Shown here in pieces: positions 1-7,617 of a DNA stretch of 13,308 nucleotides (positions are counted from its first letter, which is position 1; each line of letters opens with the position of its first letter). The notes under the pieces are model-generated. The model did no database searches. It was not told the origin of the DNA and saw only the letters and a program-made list of their open reading frames with translations. Origin of the DNA: an uncultured Burkholderiales Genera incertae sedis bacterium (GTDB lineage Bacteria; Pseudomonadota; Gammaproteobacteria; Burkholderiales; Eutrophovitaceae); contig CAJQMS010000089.1 in assembly GCA_905479505.1 (NCBI GenBank), positions 1 to 13,308 on the forward strand, read 5' to 3'. Both the position numbers and the translations under genes were made by a program.

Positions 1-1
1 T

Positions 2-361
2 TATGAGGACGTCGCCCATTCTTGGAAATTAGACCGGGGCGCACGATCAAAACTACAGCACGGTTCGACAGTCAAAGCTTGGCTGGTTAACAAACCGCCG
101 CCCGGATTCAAGCAGGTCATGCAACTCCGAAGAAAAATCGGGGAACAACAATCCAGAGTGCATTTAGTTTTTTCAGACGGATTTGCTGCAATTTCGATTT
201 TTATTGACACGAGAAGCAATAATGGCTTCCGTGCTGGTCTCGCTAAAGAAGGTTCTTTGAACGTTTACAGGAGAGTTTTAGACGACCAGTTCGTTACAGT
301 CCTTGGGGACGTTCCAGCAAACACGGTCAAGCGTATTGGCGATTCGTTGGTTAAACACTAA
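2..361 (+). CDS. rseB: RseB/MucB, C-terminal part (5' end outside window)
   Basis: This is the last 119 codons of a periplasmic sigma-E regulatory protein; the frame is open from the left edge, so the true start lies upstream. In the family, RseB (MucB in Pseudomonas) binds the periplasmic part of the anti-sigma factor RseA/MucA and shields it from DegS-type cleavage. The visible part fits the small C-terminal RseB domain. It has a W...LP-like segment ending in PPGF, then HLVFSDGFAAISIF, then the characteristic LNVYRRVLDDQFVTVLG and a final PANTVKRIGDSL. Only the C-terminal domain is present, so the signal peptide and lipoprotein-like N-terminal domain cannot be assessed. The protease gene mucD follows after 36 bases, as expected for an rpoE/algU cluster tail. 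Identification is by family motif recall; I am fairly sure. Confidence 0.88.
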   Translation, partial: YEDVAHSWKLDRGARSKLQHGSTVKAWLVNKPPPGFKQVMQLRRKIGEQQSRVHLVFSDGFAAISIFIDTRSNNGFRAGLAKEGSLNVYRRVLDDQFVTVLGDVPANTVKRIGDSLVKH

Positions 362-390
362 TAAAAAAAATTAACAATTAATCATAGCGA

Positions 391-395
391 AGGGG
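391..395 (+). promoter_or_regulatory. Shine-Dalgarno site that favours the GTG at 404 for mucD
   Basis: AGGGG lies 8 bases before GTG 404 and only 2 bases before GTG 398. An ATG at 396 is in another frame and closes after three codons. Spacing therefore favours a 462-residue product. This is inference from spacing only. Confidence 0.55.
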
Positions 396-403
396 ATGTG
401 CAA

Positions 404-1792
404 GTGATTTCGATTATCAAATCCAGTTTCACGGTTATTGCAATGCTGAGTATTACTAATCTTGGTGCCGTAGAGTTGCCGAGTTTTGCAGACTTAGTGG
501 AGCAGCAGGGTGTGAAAGTAGTGAATATCGGTACTAAAACGACCATCGATCAGCCGAACAATATCCCTGTGCCGGAAGACGATCCGTTTTATGAGTTTTT
601 TCGAAAATTCGCTCCACCGGGCGGGGAAAAACGGGAATCCCGGTCGCTTGGTTCAGGTTTTATAATTAGTGAGGATGGTTACATCTTGACAAATTCGCAT
701 GTTGTGGCGGCGGCTGACGACATCACGGTGAAATTAAATGACAAACGAGAATTTACGGCGGAACTAATTGGTATAGACAAGCGTACAGACGTTGCTGTCG
801 TAAAAATCGATGCCACAGGCTTGCCGTTTGTGAGTATTGGCGAGCCAGAGGATCTACGAGTAGGAGATTGGGTACTAGCCATTGGGTCACCATTTGGATT
901 TGAGAGTACGGTCACCGCAGGCATCGTCAGTGCAAAGGGTCGGTCACTGCCGCAAGAAAATTATGTGCCATTCATTCAAACAGACGTCGCAATAAACCCG
1001 GGAAATTCTGGCGGGCCACTCTTTAACCTAGACGGAGAGGTGGTGGGCATTAATGCTCAGATTTACAGCCGAACGGGAGGTTTTATGGGTTTGTCCTTCG
1101 CTATCCCGATTGACGTAGCGATCGATGTGGCGGATCAGTTGAAAACTGACGGGCGAGTTAAGAGAGGGCGAATTGGTGTGGTTATTCAGGAAGTTACTGA
1201 TGACTTGGCGGAGAATTTCGGACTGGACAGGGCAAGGGGCGCGCTTGTTAGTCGGGTGGAGAAAGGCGCTGCAGCGAGCAAGGCTGGAATAGCGACCTCG
1301 GACATCATATTGAAATTTGACGGCAAAGAGGTGGAGACGTCAAATGATTTGCCGAGAATTGTTGGACAAACTCGTCCAGGAAAAATTGTAGAAATAGAAA
1401 TTTGGAGAAACGAGAGCTCCAAAATTCTGACTTTGACGGTAGGAGAAATTCCTGCTGATAAAACAGCCCGCAGTAAAAAAGACGCGGATCAACCTGCGAC
1501 GGCAGCGAATATCATAGAGTCACTGGGTCTTGCTGTTTCGGACATAACACCAGGTCAACTGAAACAGCTCGGTTTGGAAAGTGGCGTTAGGATTGACCGA
1601 GTTGCTGGTTCGGGTGACTCGGCAGGTCTGAAACAGGGGGACATTGTTTTGGCCCTTAATAATGAGGATATTAAGTCCGTCAATCAGTTCAAGACTCTCA
1701 TGCAAACTTATGCGAATGCGCGAAGCGTTGCCCTGTTGATTCAACGAGGCGGTAATTCACTATATATCCCCATTAGGCTGAAAGCTAACTAG
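404..1792 (+). CDS. mucD: Periplasmic Do/HtrA-family serine protease (MucD/DegP-like)
   Basis: A trypsin-fold protease and chaperone that degrades misfolded envelope proteins; MucD dampens the sigma-E (AlgU) response in Pseudomonas. Numbered from the upstream GTG at 398 (464 residues), the catalytic triad is His101 (TNSHVV), Asp131 (RTDVAVVKI) and Ser204 (NPGNSGGPL). Two PDZ domains follow at about 256-345 and 375-460. A hydrophobic N-terminus ending near LGA-VELP is a plausible Sec signal peptide. I prefer the GTG at 404 because the AGGGG at 391-395 sits 8 bases before it but only 2 bases before the GTG at 398; both starts keep the signal peptide. Length is close to the roughly 470 residues of MucD. 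The gene follows rseB directly, without mucC, and ends just before an intrinsic terminator. A generic degP/degQ label would also be defensible. Confidence 0.93.
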   Translation: MISIIKSSFTVIAMLSITNLGAVELPSFADLVEQQGVKVVNIGTKTTIDQPNNIPVPEDDPFYEFFRKFAPPGGEKRESRSLGSGFIISEDGYILTNSHVVAAADDITVKLNDKREFTAELIGIDKRTDVAVVKIDATGLPFVSIGEPEDLRVGDWVLAIGSPFGFESTVTAGIVSAKGRSLPQENYVPFIQTDVAINPGNSGGPLFNLDGEVVGINAQIYSRTGGFMGLSFAIPIDVAIDVADQLKTDGRVKRGRIGVVIQEVTDDLAENFGLDRARGALVSRVEKGAAASKAGIATSDIILKFDGKEVETSNDLPRIVGQTRPGKIVEIEIWRNESSKILTLTVGEIPADKTARSKKDADQPATAANIIESLGLAVSDITPGQLKQLGLESGVRIDRVAGSGDSAGLKQGDIVLALNNEDIKSVNQFKTLMQTYANARSVALLIQRGGNSLYIPIRLKAN

Positions 1793-1822
1793 GGGATTAA
1801 GACGGTTAAATAGTTTCTAGGC

Positions 1823-1856
1823 AAAGGGGAATCCGGTAGAATTCCCCTTTTGTTTT
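1823..1856 (+). terminator. Intrinsic terminator after mucD
   Basis: A perfect 10-base-pair stem (AAAGGGGAAT at 1823-1832 with ATTCCCCTTT at 1841-1850) encloses an 8-base loop. It is followed by a T-rich tract, TGTTTT, at 1851-1856. It begins 31 bases after the mucD stop and ends 27 bases before lepA, so it separates the envelope-stress transcript from the lepA series. The run of As on the 5' arm facing the Ts on the 3' arm makes it potentially useful in both directions, but no gene reads leftwards here. Confidence 0.85.
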
Positions 1857-1883
1857 CCGAGGACGAGTCTTAACTGCTAATCA

Positions 1884-3671
1884 ATGCAACACATCAGAAA
1901 CTTTTCAATTATCGCGCACATCGATCATGGAAAATCCACCTTGGCAGATCGTTTTATCCAGACCTGTGGTGGGCTGAGTGATCGTGAAATGGAATCTCAA
2001 GTTCTCGATTCCATGGATTTAGAACGTGAGCGTGGAATAACCATTAAGGCTCAGACCGCGACCTTAAATTTTAAGGCTGACGACGGTGACACTTATCTAT
2101 TCAATCTAATCGACACACCTGGTCACGTTGATTTCTCTTATGAGGTTTCTCGGTCATTGTCTGCCTGTGAGGGTGCATTATTAGTAGTCGACGCATCGCA
2201 GGGGGTCGAAGCACAGACCGTTGCTAACTGTTATACCGCAATTGATCTCGGTGTTGATGTGATTCCGGCGTTAAATAAAATAGACTTACCTTCAGCTGAT
2301 CCCGACCGAGTTATCGAGGAAATCGAAGAAGTTGTTGGTATTCCAGCGATTGGTGCGCTAACTGTAAGTGCTAAAACAGGTCAGGGAGTTTTGGAGTTAT
2401 TAAATAAAGTCGTGCAGGAAATTCCTCCTCCAAAAGGAGATCCGAATGCACCGCTTAAGGCATTGATCATTGATTCTTGGTTTGATAACTACGTCGGCGT
2501 AGTCATGTTGATTAGATTGATTGATGGCGAGTTAAAGGCCAAGGATCAGATACGATTGATGGCAAACCAAACTACGCATCAGTGCGAGCAGGTGGGTATA
2601 TTTACGCCACGGTCGGTGGCTAAAAGCAAATTATCTGCGGGCGAGGTTGGGTTCGTTATATCCGGCGTGAAAGAGCTAAAGGCCGCTAAAGTTGGAGACA
2701 CTATTACTCTGGCCAAGAATCCTGCTGAAACAGCGCTTCCTGGATTCAAGGAGGTCAAAGCGCAGGTTTTTGCAGGACTGTATCCGGTTGAGTCCAATGA
2801 ATATGATTCCCTTCGAGATGCACTTGAAAAACTCCAATTAAACGACGCTAGCCTTCAATTCGAGGCCGAAACCTCTCAGGCTCTGGGGTTTGGATTTCGA
2901 TGTGGTTTCTTAGGTTTGCTTCATTTGGACATCGTTCAGGAGCGGCTAGAGCGTGAATACGGCATGAACTTGATAACTACCGCTCCAACCGTGGTTTATC
3001 AGATACTCATGAAGGATGGTTCTGTTGAGGAAATTGAGAACCCATCAAAACTACCTGATCTGGGCAGGATAGAGGAAATACGTGAACCAATCATTACTGC
3101 AAATATTTTGCTTCCTCAAGATTATGTTGGTCCGGTGATGACTCTTTGTAACAACAAACGTGGTATCCAGAAGAACATGCAGTATCTAGGGCGTCAGGTC
3201 ATGCTATCTTATGAGTTGCCGCTCAATGAAGTTGTTTTAGATTTTTTCGATAAGCTGAAATCAGTATCGAGGGGGTATGCATCCTTAGATTACGAGTTTA
3301 ACGAATATCGAGCTGATGACCTTTGTAAACTGGATATTCTAATCAACGGGGAGCGTGTGGATGCGCTGTCTTTGATCGTTCACAGAGGAAACTCTGTATC
3401 CAGAGGCAGGGATCTGGCCTCTCGAATGAGAGCGCTGATTCCTAGGCAAATGTTTGATGTCGCTGTACAAGCGGCAATTGGATCGCAAATCGTCTCAAGA
3501 GAAAATGTTAAAGCGCTCCGTAAAAACGTTCTTGCAAAATGCTATGGTGGAGACATTTCTCGTAAGAAAAAACTATTAGAAAAGCAAAAGGCAGGCAAAC
3601 GTCGGATGAAGCAGGTGGGTTCTGTGGAAATTCCGCAAGAGGCATTTCTTGCGATTTTGCAAGTGGATTAA
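1884..3671 (+). CDS. lepA: Elongation factor 4 (LepA), ribosome-associated GTPase
   Basis: LepA/EF4 is a translational GTPase resembling EF-G without domain IV; it is proposed to act on stalled or back-translocating ribosomes and in 30S maturation. The 595-residue protein matches the family length (599 in E. coli). G1 is AHIDHGKS (11-18), G2 is RGIT (50-53), G3 is DTPGH (77-81, including the catalytic His81) and G4 is NKID (131-134). The LepA-specific C-terminal part includes SRGYASLDYEF and, near the end, the lysine-rich DISRKKKLLEKQKAGK. The start MQHIRNFSIIAHIDHGKST aligns with known LepA starts. I see no good Shine-Dalgarno sequence within 12 bases of the ATG. It opens the lepA-lepB-rnc-era-recO series, the usual gammaproteobacterial arrangement; a promoter must lie in or before the short gap after the mucD terminator, but I cannot place one confidently. 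Confidence 0.97.
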   Translation: MQHIRNFSIIAHIDHGKSTLADRFIQTCGGLSDREMESQVLDSMDLERERGITIKAQTATLNFKADDGDTYLFNLIDTPGHVDFSYEVSRSLSACEGALLVVDASQGVEAQTVANCYTAIDLGVDVIPALNKIDLPSADPDRVIEEIEEVVGIPAIGALTVSAKTGQGVLELLNKVVQEIPPPKGDPNAPLKALIIDSWFDNYVGVVMLIRLIDGELKAKDQIRLMANQTTHQCEQVGIFTPRSVAKSKLSAGEVGFVISGVKELKAAKVGDTITLAKNPAETALPGFKEVKAQVFAGLYPVESNEYDSLRDALEKLQLNDASLQFEAETSQALGFGFRCGFLGLLHLDIVQERLEREYGMNLITTAPTVVYQILMKDGSVEEIENPSKLPDLGRIEEIREPIITANILLPQDYVGPVMTLCNNKRGIQKNMQYLGRQVMLSYELPLNEVVLDFFDKLKSVSRGYASLDYEFNEYRADDLCKLDILINGERVDALSLIVHRGNSVSRGRDLASRMRALIPRQMFDVAVQAAIGSQIVSRENVKALRKNVLAKCYGGDISRKKKLLEKQKAGKRRMKQVGSVEIPQEAFLAILQVD

Positions 3672-3700
3672 CGTTTTAAGATTAAAAACAAGGGGCTTGG

Positions 3701-4498
3701 ATGAAGTTCGCAATTCTAATGTTATCGCTACTTTTGTTGACTGGCCTGATTTCACTAGTCGATCGAGTTTGGTTGTCCAAAAACCGGACCGAACGGAAGG
3801 ACCCTTGGTGGGTAGAATACTCGAAGAGTTTTTTTCCGGTGATCCTAGCCGTTTTTTTGCTCAGGTCCTTTTTGGTCGAGCCGTTTAAAATTCCATCGGG
3901 GTCTATGATACCGACGTTGTTGGTGGGGGACTATATCTTGGTCACTAAATCGAGTTACGGCATTCGTCTCCCGATCTTAAATACAAAGCTAATTCCTACA
4001 GGCGATGTGAGTCGAGGAGACGTTGTCGTGTTCCGTTATCCGCTAGATAAAACACTTGACTACATAAAGCGTGTTGTCGGTCTACCCGGTGATCATTTGG
4101 AGTATCGTGACAAACGACTCACTGTAAACGGCGTAGAAGTTGAGACAACAAGGCTGGAGGATTATCAATATTCTGATAACAACGCTTACACAACAGCTTG
4201 GCAGTTTAAGGAGAAACTGGGGGAGGATGAGCACCTTGTGTTAGTCGAGCCGCAGGAACCAAGTGTGCGACTGATGGGCGTTAGACAGTTTGCTAACCGA
4301 GATAAGTGTGCTTTTAGTGATACCGGTTTCATATGTACTATCCCTGATGGTCACTATTTTATGATGGGCGATAATCGAGATTCAAGTTCGGATAGTCGAT
4401 ATTGGGGATTTGTGCCGGATGACCATATAATTGGACGAGCATTTATGGTTGTTTGGAATTCGGGTGAATTTTCAAGATCCTTGAGTTGGTTGAAATAG
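3701..4498 (+). CDS. lepB: Signal peptidase I (LepB)
   Basis: This inner-membrane protease removes signal peptides from exported preproteins on the periplasmic side, using a Ser/Lys dyad. Two hydrophobic segments (about 3-20 and 44-58) should anchor the 265-residue protein. The catalytic Ser68 is in PSGSMIPTL and the general base Lys123 in YIKRVVGLPGD. Box D/E, GDNRDSSSDSR, begins at 223. Cys203 and Cys212 are placed like the disulfide pair of E. coli LepB. It is shorter than the E. coli enzyme (324 residues) but in range for other proteobacteria. AGGGG at 3691-3695, 5 bases before the ATG, supports the start. It lies 29 bases after lepA and 33 before rnc, so co-transcription is likely. Confidence 0.97.
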   Translation: MKFAILMLSLLLLTGLISLVDRVWLSKNRTERKDPWWVEYSKSFFPVILAVFLLRSFLVEPFKIPSGSMIPTLLVGDYILVTKSSYGIRLPILNTKLIPTGDVSRGDVVVFRYPLDKTLDYIKRVVGLPGDHLEYRDKRLTVNGVEVETTRLEDYQYSDNNAYTTAWQFKEKLGEDEHLVLVEPQEPSVRLMGVRQFANRDKCAFSDTGFICTIPDGHYFMMGDNRDSSSDSRYWGFVPDDHIIGRAFMVVWNSGEFSRSLSWLK

Positions 4499-4531
4499 AT
4501 TTCCCAGCTCACCTGTGCTCGAGGTATATCA

Positions 4532-5194
4532 GTGCTTGAATTAGAAAGCAAAATCAAATATTCCTTTAAGAACAAACATCTTTTAGACGAAGCCATTACG
4601 CACAGGTCGTTTGGCTCCTCGAACAACGAACGTTTGGAGTTTCTGGGGGACGCTGTTTTAAATCTTGTCATCGGACGGTCTCTTTTTGAAAAGTACCCAG
4701 AATTACCCGAAGGTGAACTGACTCGAGTTAGGTCCGTACTTGTGGATCAAGAGGGCTTAACGAGCGTCGCCCTAGATCTAGACTTAGGACATTTTTTAAA
4801 ATTAGGCGCCGGCGAGTTGAAAACTGGTGGGAATAAGAGACCTTCTATTCTCTCGGATGCAGTCGAAGCCTTATTCGGAGCTGTATATCTCGATTCTAAT
4901 TACGAAACGGTTGAAAGAATAATAATACAGCTTTACGCAACGTATTTAGGGAACATGGATCCACGTGAATTAAGTAAGGATCCTAAGACAAAGTTGCAGG
5001 AGCATTTACAGGCATCTCGAATTGAACTGCCAGAATACCATGTTGTAGAGGTATTAGGCGAGGCGCACGAGCAAGAGTTCGTCGTTGAATGCCGTATACC
5101 TCAACATGACATTGTTGCCCGTGGAAATGGCAGTAATCGTCGGTCAGCTGAGCAAAAGGCAGCAAGAATAGCTTTCGAATTAATCGTCCATTAA
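4532..5194 (+). CDS. rnc: Ribonuclease III
   Basis: RNase III cuts double-stranded RNA, processing rRNA precursors and some mRNAs, as a Mg-dependent homodimer. The 220-residue protein has the signature NNERLEFLGDAV at 31-42. The catalytic acids expected from E. coli E38, E41, D45, D114 and E117 correspond here to E33, E36, D40, D109 and E112. A double-stranded RNA-binding domain occupies about 151-219 and ends in the typical GSNRRSAEQKAARIA. The start is GTG, with GAGG at 4521-4524 seven bases upstream. It sits between lepB and era, its classic position. In E. coli, RNase III controls its own operon by cutting a leader hairpin; the 33-base gap here is too short for me to claim such a site. 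Confidence 0.97.
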   Translation: MLELESKIKYSFKNKHLLDEAITHRSFGSSNNERLEFLGDAVLNLVIGRSLFEKYPELPEGELTRVRSVLVDQEGLTSVALDLDLGHFLKLGAGELKTGGNKRPSILSDAVEALFGAVYLDSNYETVERIIIQLYATYLGNMDPRELSKDPKTKLQEHLQASRIELPEYHVVEVLGEAHEQEFVVECRIPQHDIVARGNGSNRRSAEQKAARIAFELIVH

Positions 5195-5209
5195 AATTGA
5201 ATATGACAA

Positions 5210-6130
5210 ATGAGTGAAAATTTAGTCGCTAAGAATAGCAAGCAAAAGAGCGGTATTCTGATCGGTTCTGCAGCGGTTATTGGTGTGCCAAATGCAGGCA
5301 AGTCGAGTTTGCTCAATGCCATACTGGGTGCAAAATTGAGTATCGTGTCCCGTAAAGCTCAAACAACGCGACATAAGATACTCGGTGTGTATTCGGATGA
5401 TAAATGCCAGGTGCGATTTCTTGATACTCCAGGATTTCAGTTGGAGCATAAATCAATGTTAAACAGTGCTATGAATCGCTCTGTATCAAGTAGTTTGGCT
5501 GAAGTGGATGTTATTATTTTCGTTCTCGAGGCGGGGTTAATTCAAAAGAATGACTTAAAGCTTATCGAAATGTTTCCGGGTGACATTCCGGTGGTTTGCG
5601 CAGTGAGCAAAATAGATCAACTGGCTTCACCTAATGTAGTCTTGCCATTTATTGATAAGGTGAAAAATTTATACGCTTTTGTCGATATCATTCCAACGAG
5701 TGCGCAACGAAAACAAGGGCTAGATAGCTTGATTGCATCGATCCAATCAAAATGTTCTTTAGGCGAACCCGTACACGATGAGGATGCGTTGACTGATCGA
5801 CCGGAGCGTTTTTTTGCCTCTGAGATTATTCGGGAAAAATTATTCCATTTGATGGGTGATGAAATTCCTTATGGTGTCACGGTGGAAATTGAAGAGTTTA
5901 AGATCGAAAAGGGACTTCGCAGCATCAATGCGACGATCGTCGTTGCAAAATCAGCGCACAAAGGAATGATCATCGGGGCACAAGGTAGTAAATTAAAGTC
6001 AATCGGTACAAAAGCTCGCGTTGAAATGGAATATTTCTTTGATGGTAAGGTATTTTTAAAATTGTGGGTAAAGGTCAAAAAAGGCTGGGTGGACGATTCA
6101 CAATCTGTTAAATATTTCGGTTATGAGTAA
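5210..6130 (+). CDS. era: GTPase Era, 16S rRNA-binding 30S assembly factor
   Basis: Era binds the 3' end of 16S rRNA and helps assemble the small ribosomal subunit. The 306-residue protein has an N-terminal GTPase domain and a C-terminal KH RNA-binding domain. G1 is GVPNAGKSS (25-33), the switch region holds KAQTTRHKI (49-57), G3 is DTPG (72-75) and the G5-like motif is TSAQ (163-166). G4 reads SKID (133-136) where NKxD is usual. The KH loop is GAQG (256-259), against GNKG in E. coli, and the end, LKLWVKVKKGWVDD..VKYFGYE, is typical. An in-frame TGA at 5204-5206 makes the ATG at 5210 the first possible start, but no Shine-Dalgarno is visible. It lies 15 bases after rnc and 6 before recO, so translational coupling is plausible. 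Identity is secure; the deviations are described under findings. Confidence 0.95.
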   Translation: MSENLVAKNSKQKSGILIGSAAVIGVPNAGKSSLLNAILGAKLSIVSRKAQTTRHKILGVYSDDKCQVRFLDTPGFQLEHKSMLNSAMNRSVSSSLAEVDVIIFVLEAGLIQKNDLKLIEMFPGDIPVVCAVSKIDQLASPNVVLPFIDKVKNLYAFVDIIPTSAQRKQGLDSLIASIQSKCSLGEPVHDEDALTDRPERFFASEIIREKLFHLMGDEIPYGVTVEIEEFKIEKGLRSINATIVVAKSAHKGMIIGAQGSKLKSIGTKARVEMEYFFDGKVFLKLWVKVKKGWVDDSQSVKYFGYE

Positions 6131-6136
6131 GGTCTG

Positions 6137-6862
6137 ATGGCGAAGCAAACTCGGACCTCAGATCAGGAAGCCTTTGTTCTTCACTCATATTCATATCGGG
6201 AAACTAGTTTAATCGTAGAGATATTCACCAAAGAATATGGTCGTATTAGCTTAGTCGCTAAAGGTGCACGACGACCTACATCCTTATTACGAAGCGCCTT
6301 ACAGGCATTTCAACCTCTCTATGTATCATGGGGCGGGCGGTCTGAGTTAAAAACCCTCTTTGGTGCAGAAATTAGATTTGGTTTGGCGCGTTTAAGGGGT
6401 AAGGCGCTTATGAGTGGATTCTACATTAATGAATTAATTCTTAAGTTACTGATTCGTGAGGATCCACATGAGCATCTTTTTGAAATGTATGAAGCAACAA
6501 TAAACGCGCTTAGCATCAAATCTCCAGAGGTGGAGAAGATATTACGTCGTTTTGAGCGCGTATTGTTGTCAGAATTGGGGTATGGGTTGACCCTAACGCA
6601 CGATGTTAAAACTCAGAGTGAAATTAAGGAAAATGAGATTTATACATATTTAATGGGGGTCGGACCCACAAAAATAAAACCTAATACTAATATTGATCTA
6701 AAGTTGTCTGGTAAAGCGTTATTGGATATTTCAAATGATAATTTGGATGATCCATCGACTTTGTCTCAATGTAAATTACTAATGCGTTCGCTTGTAACGC
6801 ACCATTTAGGAAATAAATCTTTACACACGAGGCGTTTATTGATCGATCTTCAGTCGTCTTAA
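6137..6862 (+). CDS. recO: DNA repair protein RecO
   Basis: RecO works with RecR (and RecF) to load RecA onto SSB-coated single-stranded DNA and can anneal strands. The 241-residue length matches E. coli RecO (242). The N-terminal OB-fold is visible as EAFVLHSYSYRETSLIVEIFT (from about residue 11) followed by YGRISLVAKGARRPTS and LQAFQPLYVSWGGR. The rest is the variable helical C-terminal domain. As in E. coli, there is no four-cysteine zinc site of the kind seen in many Gram-positive RecO proteins. TAAGG at 6128-6132 precedes the ATG by 4 bases and overlaps the era stop. Position directly after era is the standard gammaproteobacterial order and supports the call. Confidence 0.93.
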   Translation: MAKQTRTSDQEAFVLHSYSYRETSLIVEIFTKEYGRISLVAKGARRPTSLLRSALQAFQPLYVSWGGRSELKTLFGAEIRFGLARLRGKALMSGFYINELILKLLIREDPHEHLFEMYEATINALSIKSPEVEKILRRFERVLLSELGYGLTLTHDVKTQSEIKENEIYTYLMGVGPTKIKPNTNIDLKLSGKALLDISNDNLDDPSTLSQCKLLMRSLVTHHLGNKSLHTRRLLIDLQSS

Positions 6863-6873
6863 AGGCTATGGCA

Positions 6874-7617
6874 ATGACTAAGTTAAGCGTTAACGTTAAT
6901 AAAATCGCACTACTGCGAAATGCACGGAAACTCGACGTGCCGAATGTTGTTCGCCTTTCCCAATTGGCCTTACAAGCAGGAGCCTCTGGCATTACCATTC
7001 ATCCGCGACCCGATGAACGTCACATCAAAGCGAAGGATGTAATGCCACTATCCCGGTTGGTGGCGCAGTTTGAAAATGCTGAATTCAATGTTGAAGGTAA
7101 CCCATTCCATCAACTTATGGGGATCGTTGAAGCAGTGAAGCCACATCAAGCTACGCTTGTGCCCGATGACATATCTGCACCCACTTCAGATCGCGGCTGG
7201 GACTTGAATGCCGATGGTGCTAAGCTAGAGCCCATTATTAAAAGGCTCAATGATCTAGGCACTAAGGTTAGCTTGTTTATGGATCCTTTGCCGGAACAAA
7301 TGTCATTGGCAAAAGCGCTTGGCGCGGACCGGATCGAGCTCTACACCGAAAATTACGCCCAATCTTTCAATTCGGCTAATAGGATGCGCGTTACCGATAC
7401 GTATCGAGAGACTGCTGCTGTTGCGGCTGAACTGGGCTTAGGGGTTAACGCAGGGCATGACTTGAACCTTGATAATTTGGCGTATTTCTTATGTGAAGTC
7501 CCGTTTGTCCAGGAGGTCTCAATTGGACACGCTTTGACAGCTGATGCGCTTGAATACGGTATTACGGAGACCGTTACGCGTTATCTCAGAGAAATACGAA
7601 AGTCTAACGTTCAATGA
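6874..7617 (+). CDS. pdxJ: Pyridoxine 5'-phosphate synthase (PdxJ), Bacteroidota-like subtype
   Basis: PdxJ condenses 1-deoxy-D-xylulose 5-phosphate with 3-amino-1-hydroxyacetone phosphate to pyridoxine 5'-phosphate, the last ring-forming step of the DXP-dependent vitamin B6 pathway. I chose ATG 6874 (247 residues) because AAAGG at 6861-6865 lies 8 bases away, against 2 bases for ATG 6868. Numbered from 6868, probable active-site residues are His45 in ITIHPRPDERHI, Glu76 in FNVEGNP and His197 in NAGHDLN; SIGHAL follows at 218-223. The N-terminal strand reads SVNVNKIALLRNAR, whereas E. coli has GVNIDHIATLRNAR. Together with HPRPDERHI, TLVPDD, TSDRGWD and DRIELYTE..YA, this matches the form I recall from Bacteroidota and also some Xanthomonadaceae. 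The place between recO and acpS is normal, so the function is very likely retained. Its stop overlaps the acpS start. Confidence 0.94.
   Translation: MTKLSVNVNKIALLRNARKLDVPNVVRLSQLALQAGASGITIHPRPDERHIKAKDVMPLSRLVAQFENAEFNVEGNPFHQLMGIVEAVKPHQATLVPDDISAPTSDRGWDLNADGAKLEPIIKRLNDLGTKVSLFMDPLPEQMSLAKALGADRIELYTENYAQSFNSANRMRVTDTYRETAAVAAELGLGVNAGHDLNLDNLAYFLCEVPFVQEVSIGHALTADALEYGITETVTRYLREIRKSNVQ

Noticed and set aside
398..403. Upstream GTG start for mucD
   Set aside because: Its spacing of 2 bases from AGGGG is too short; GTG 404 has 8 bases. It adds only two residues, so it cannot be excluded fully.
3649..3888. Rightward open frame of 79 codons overlapping the lepA end and lepB start
   Set aside because: It is a different frame of lepB; the lepB frame has the Shine-Dalgarno, the membrane segments and the catalytic motif.
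4354..4671. Leftward open frame of 105 codons across the lepB-rnc junction
   Set aside because: It lies opposite two clearly identified genes and shows no recognisable motif; the coding signal belongs to the rightward genes.
6687..6998. Leftward open frame of 103 codons across the recO-pdxJ junction
   Set aside because: It is antisense to well-supported coding sequence and has no family resemblance.
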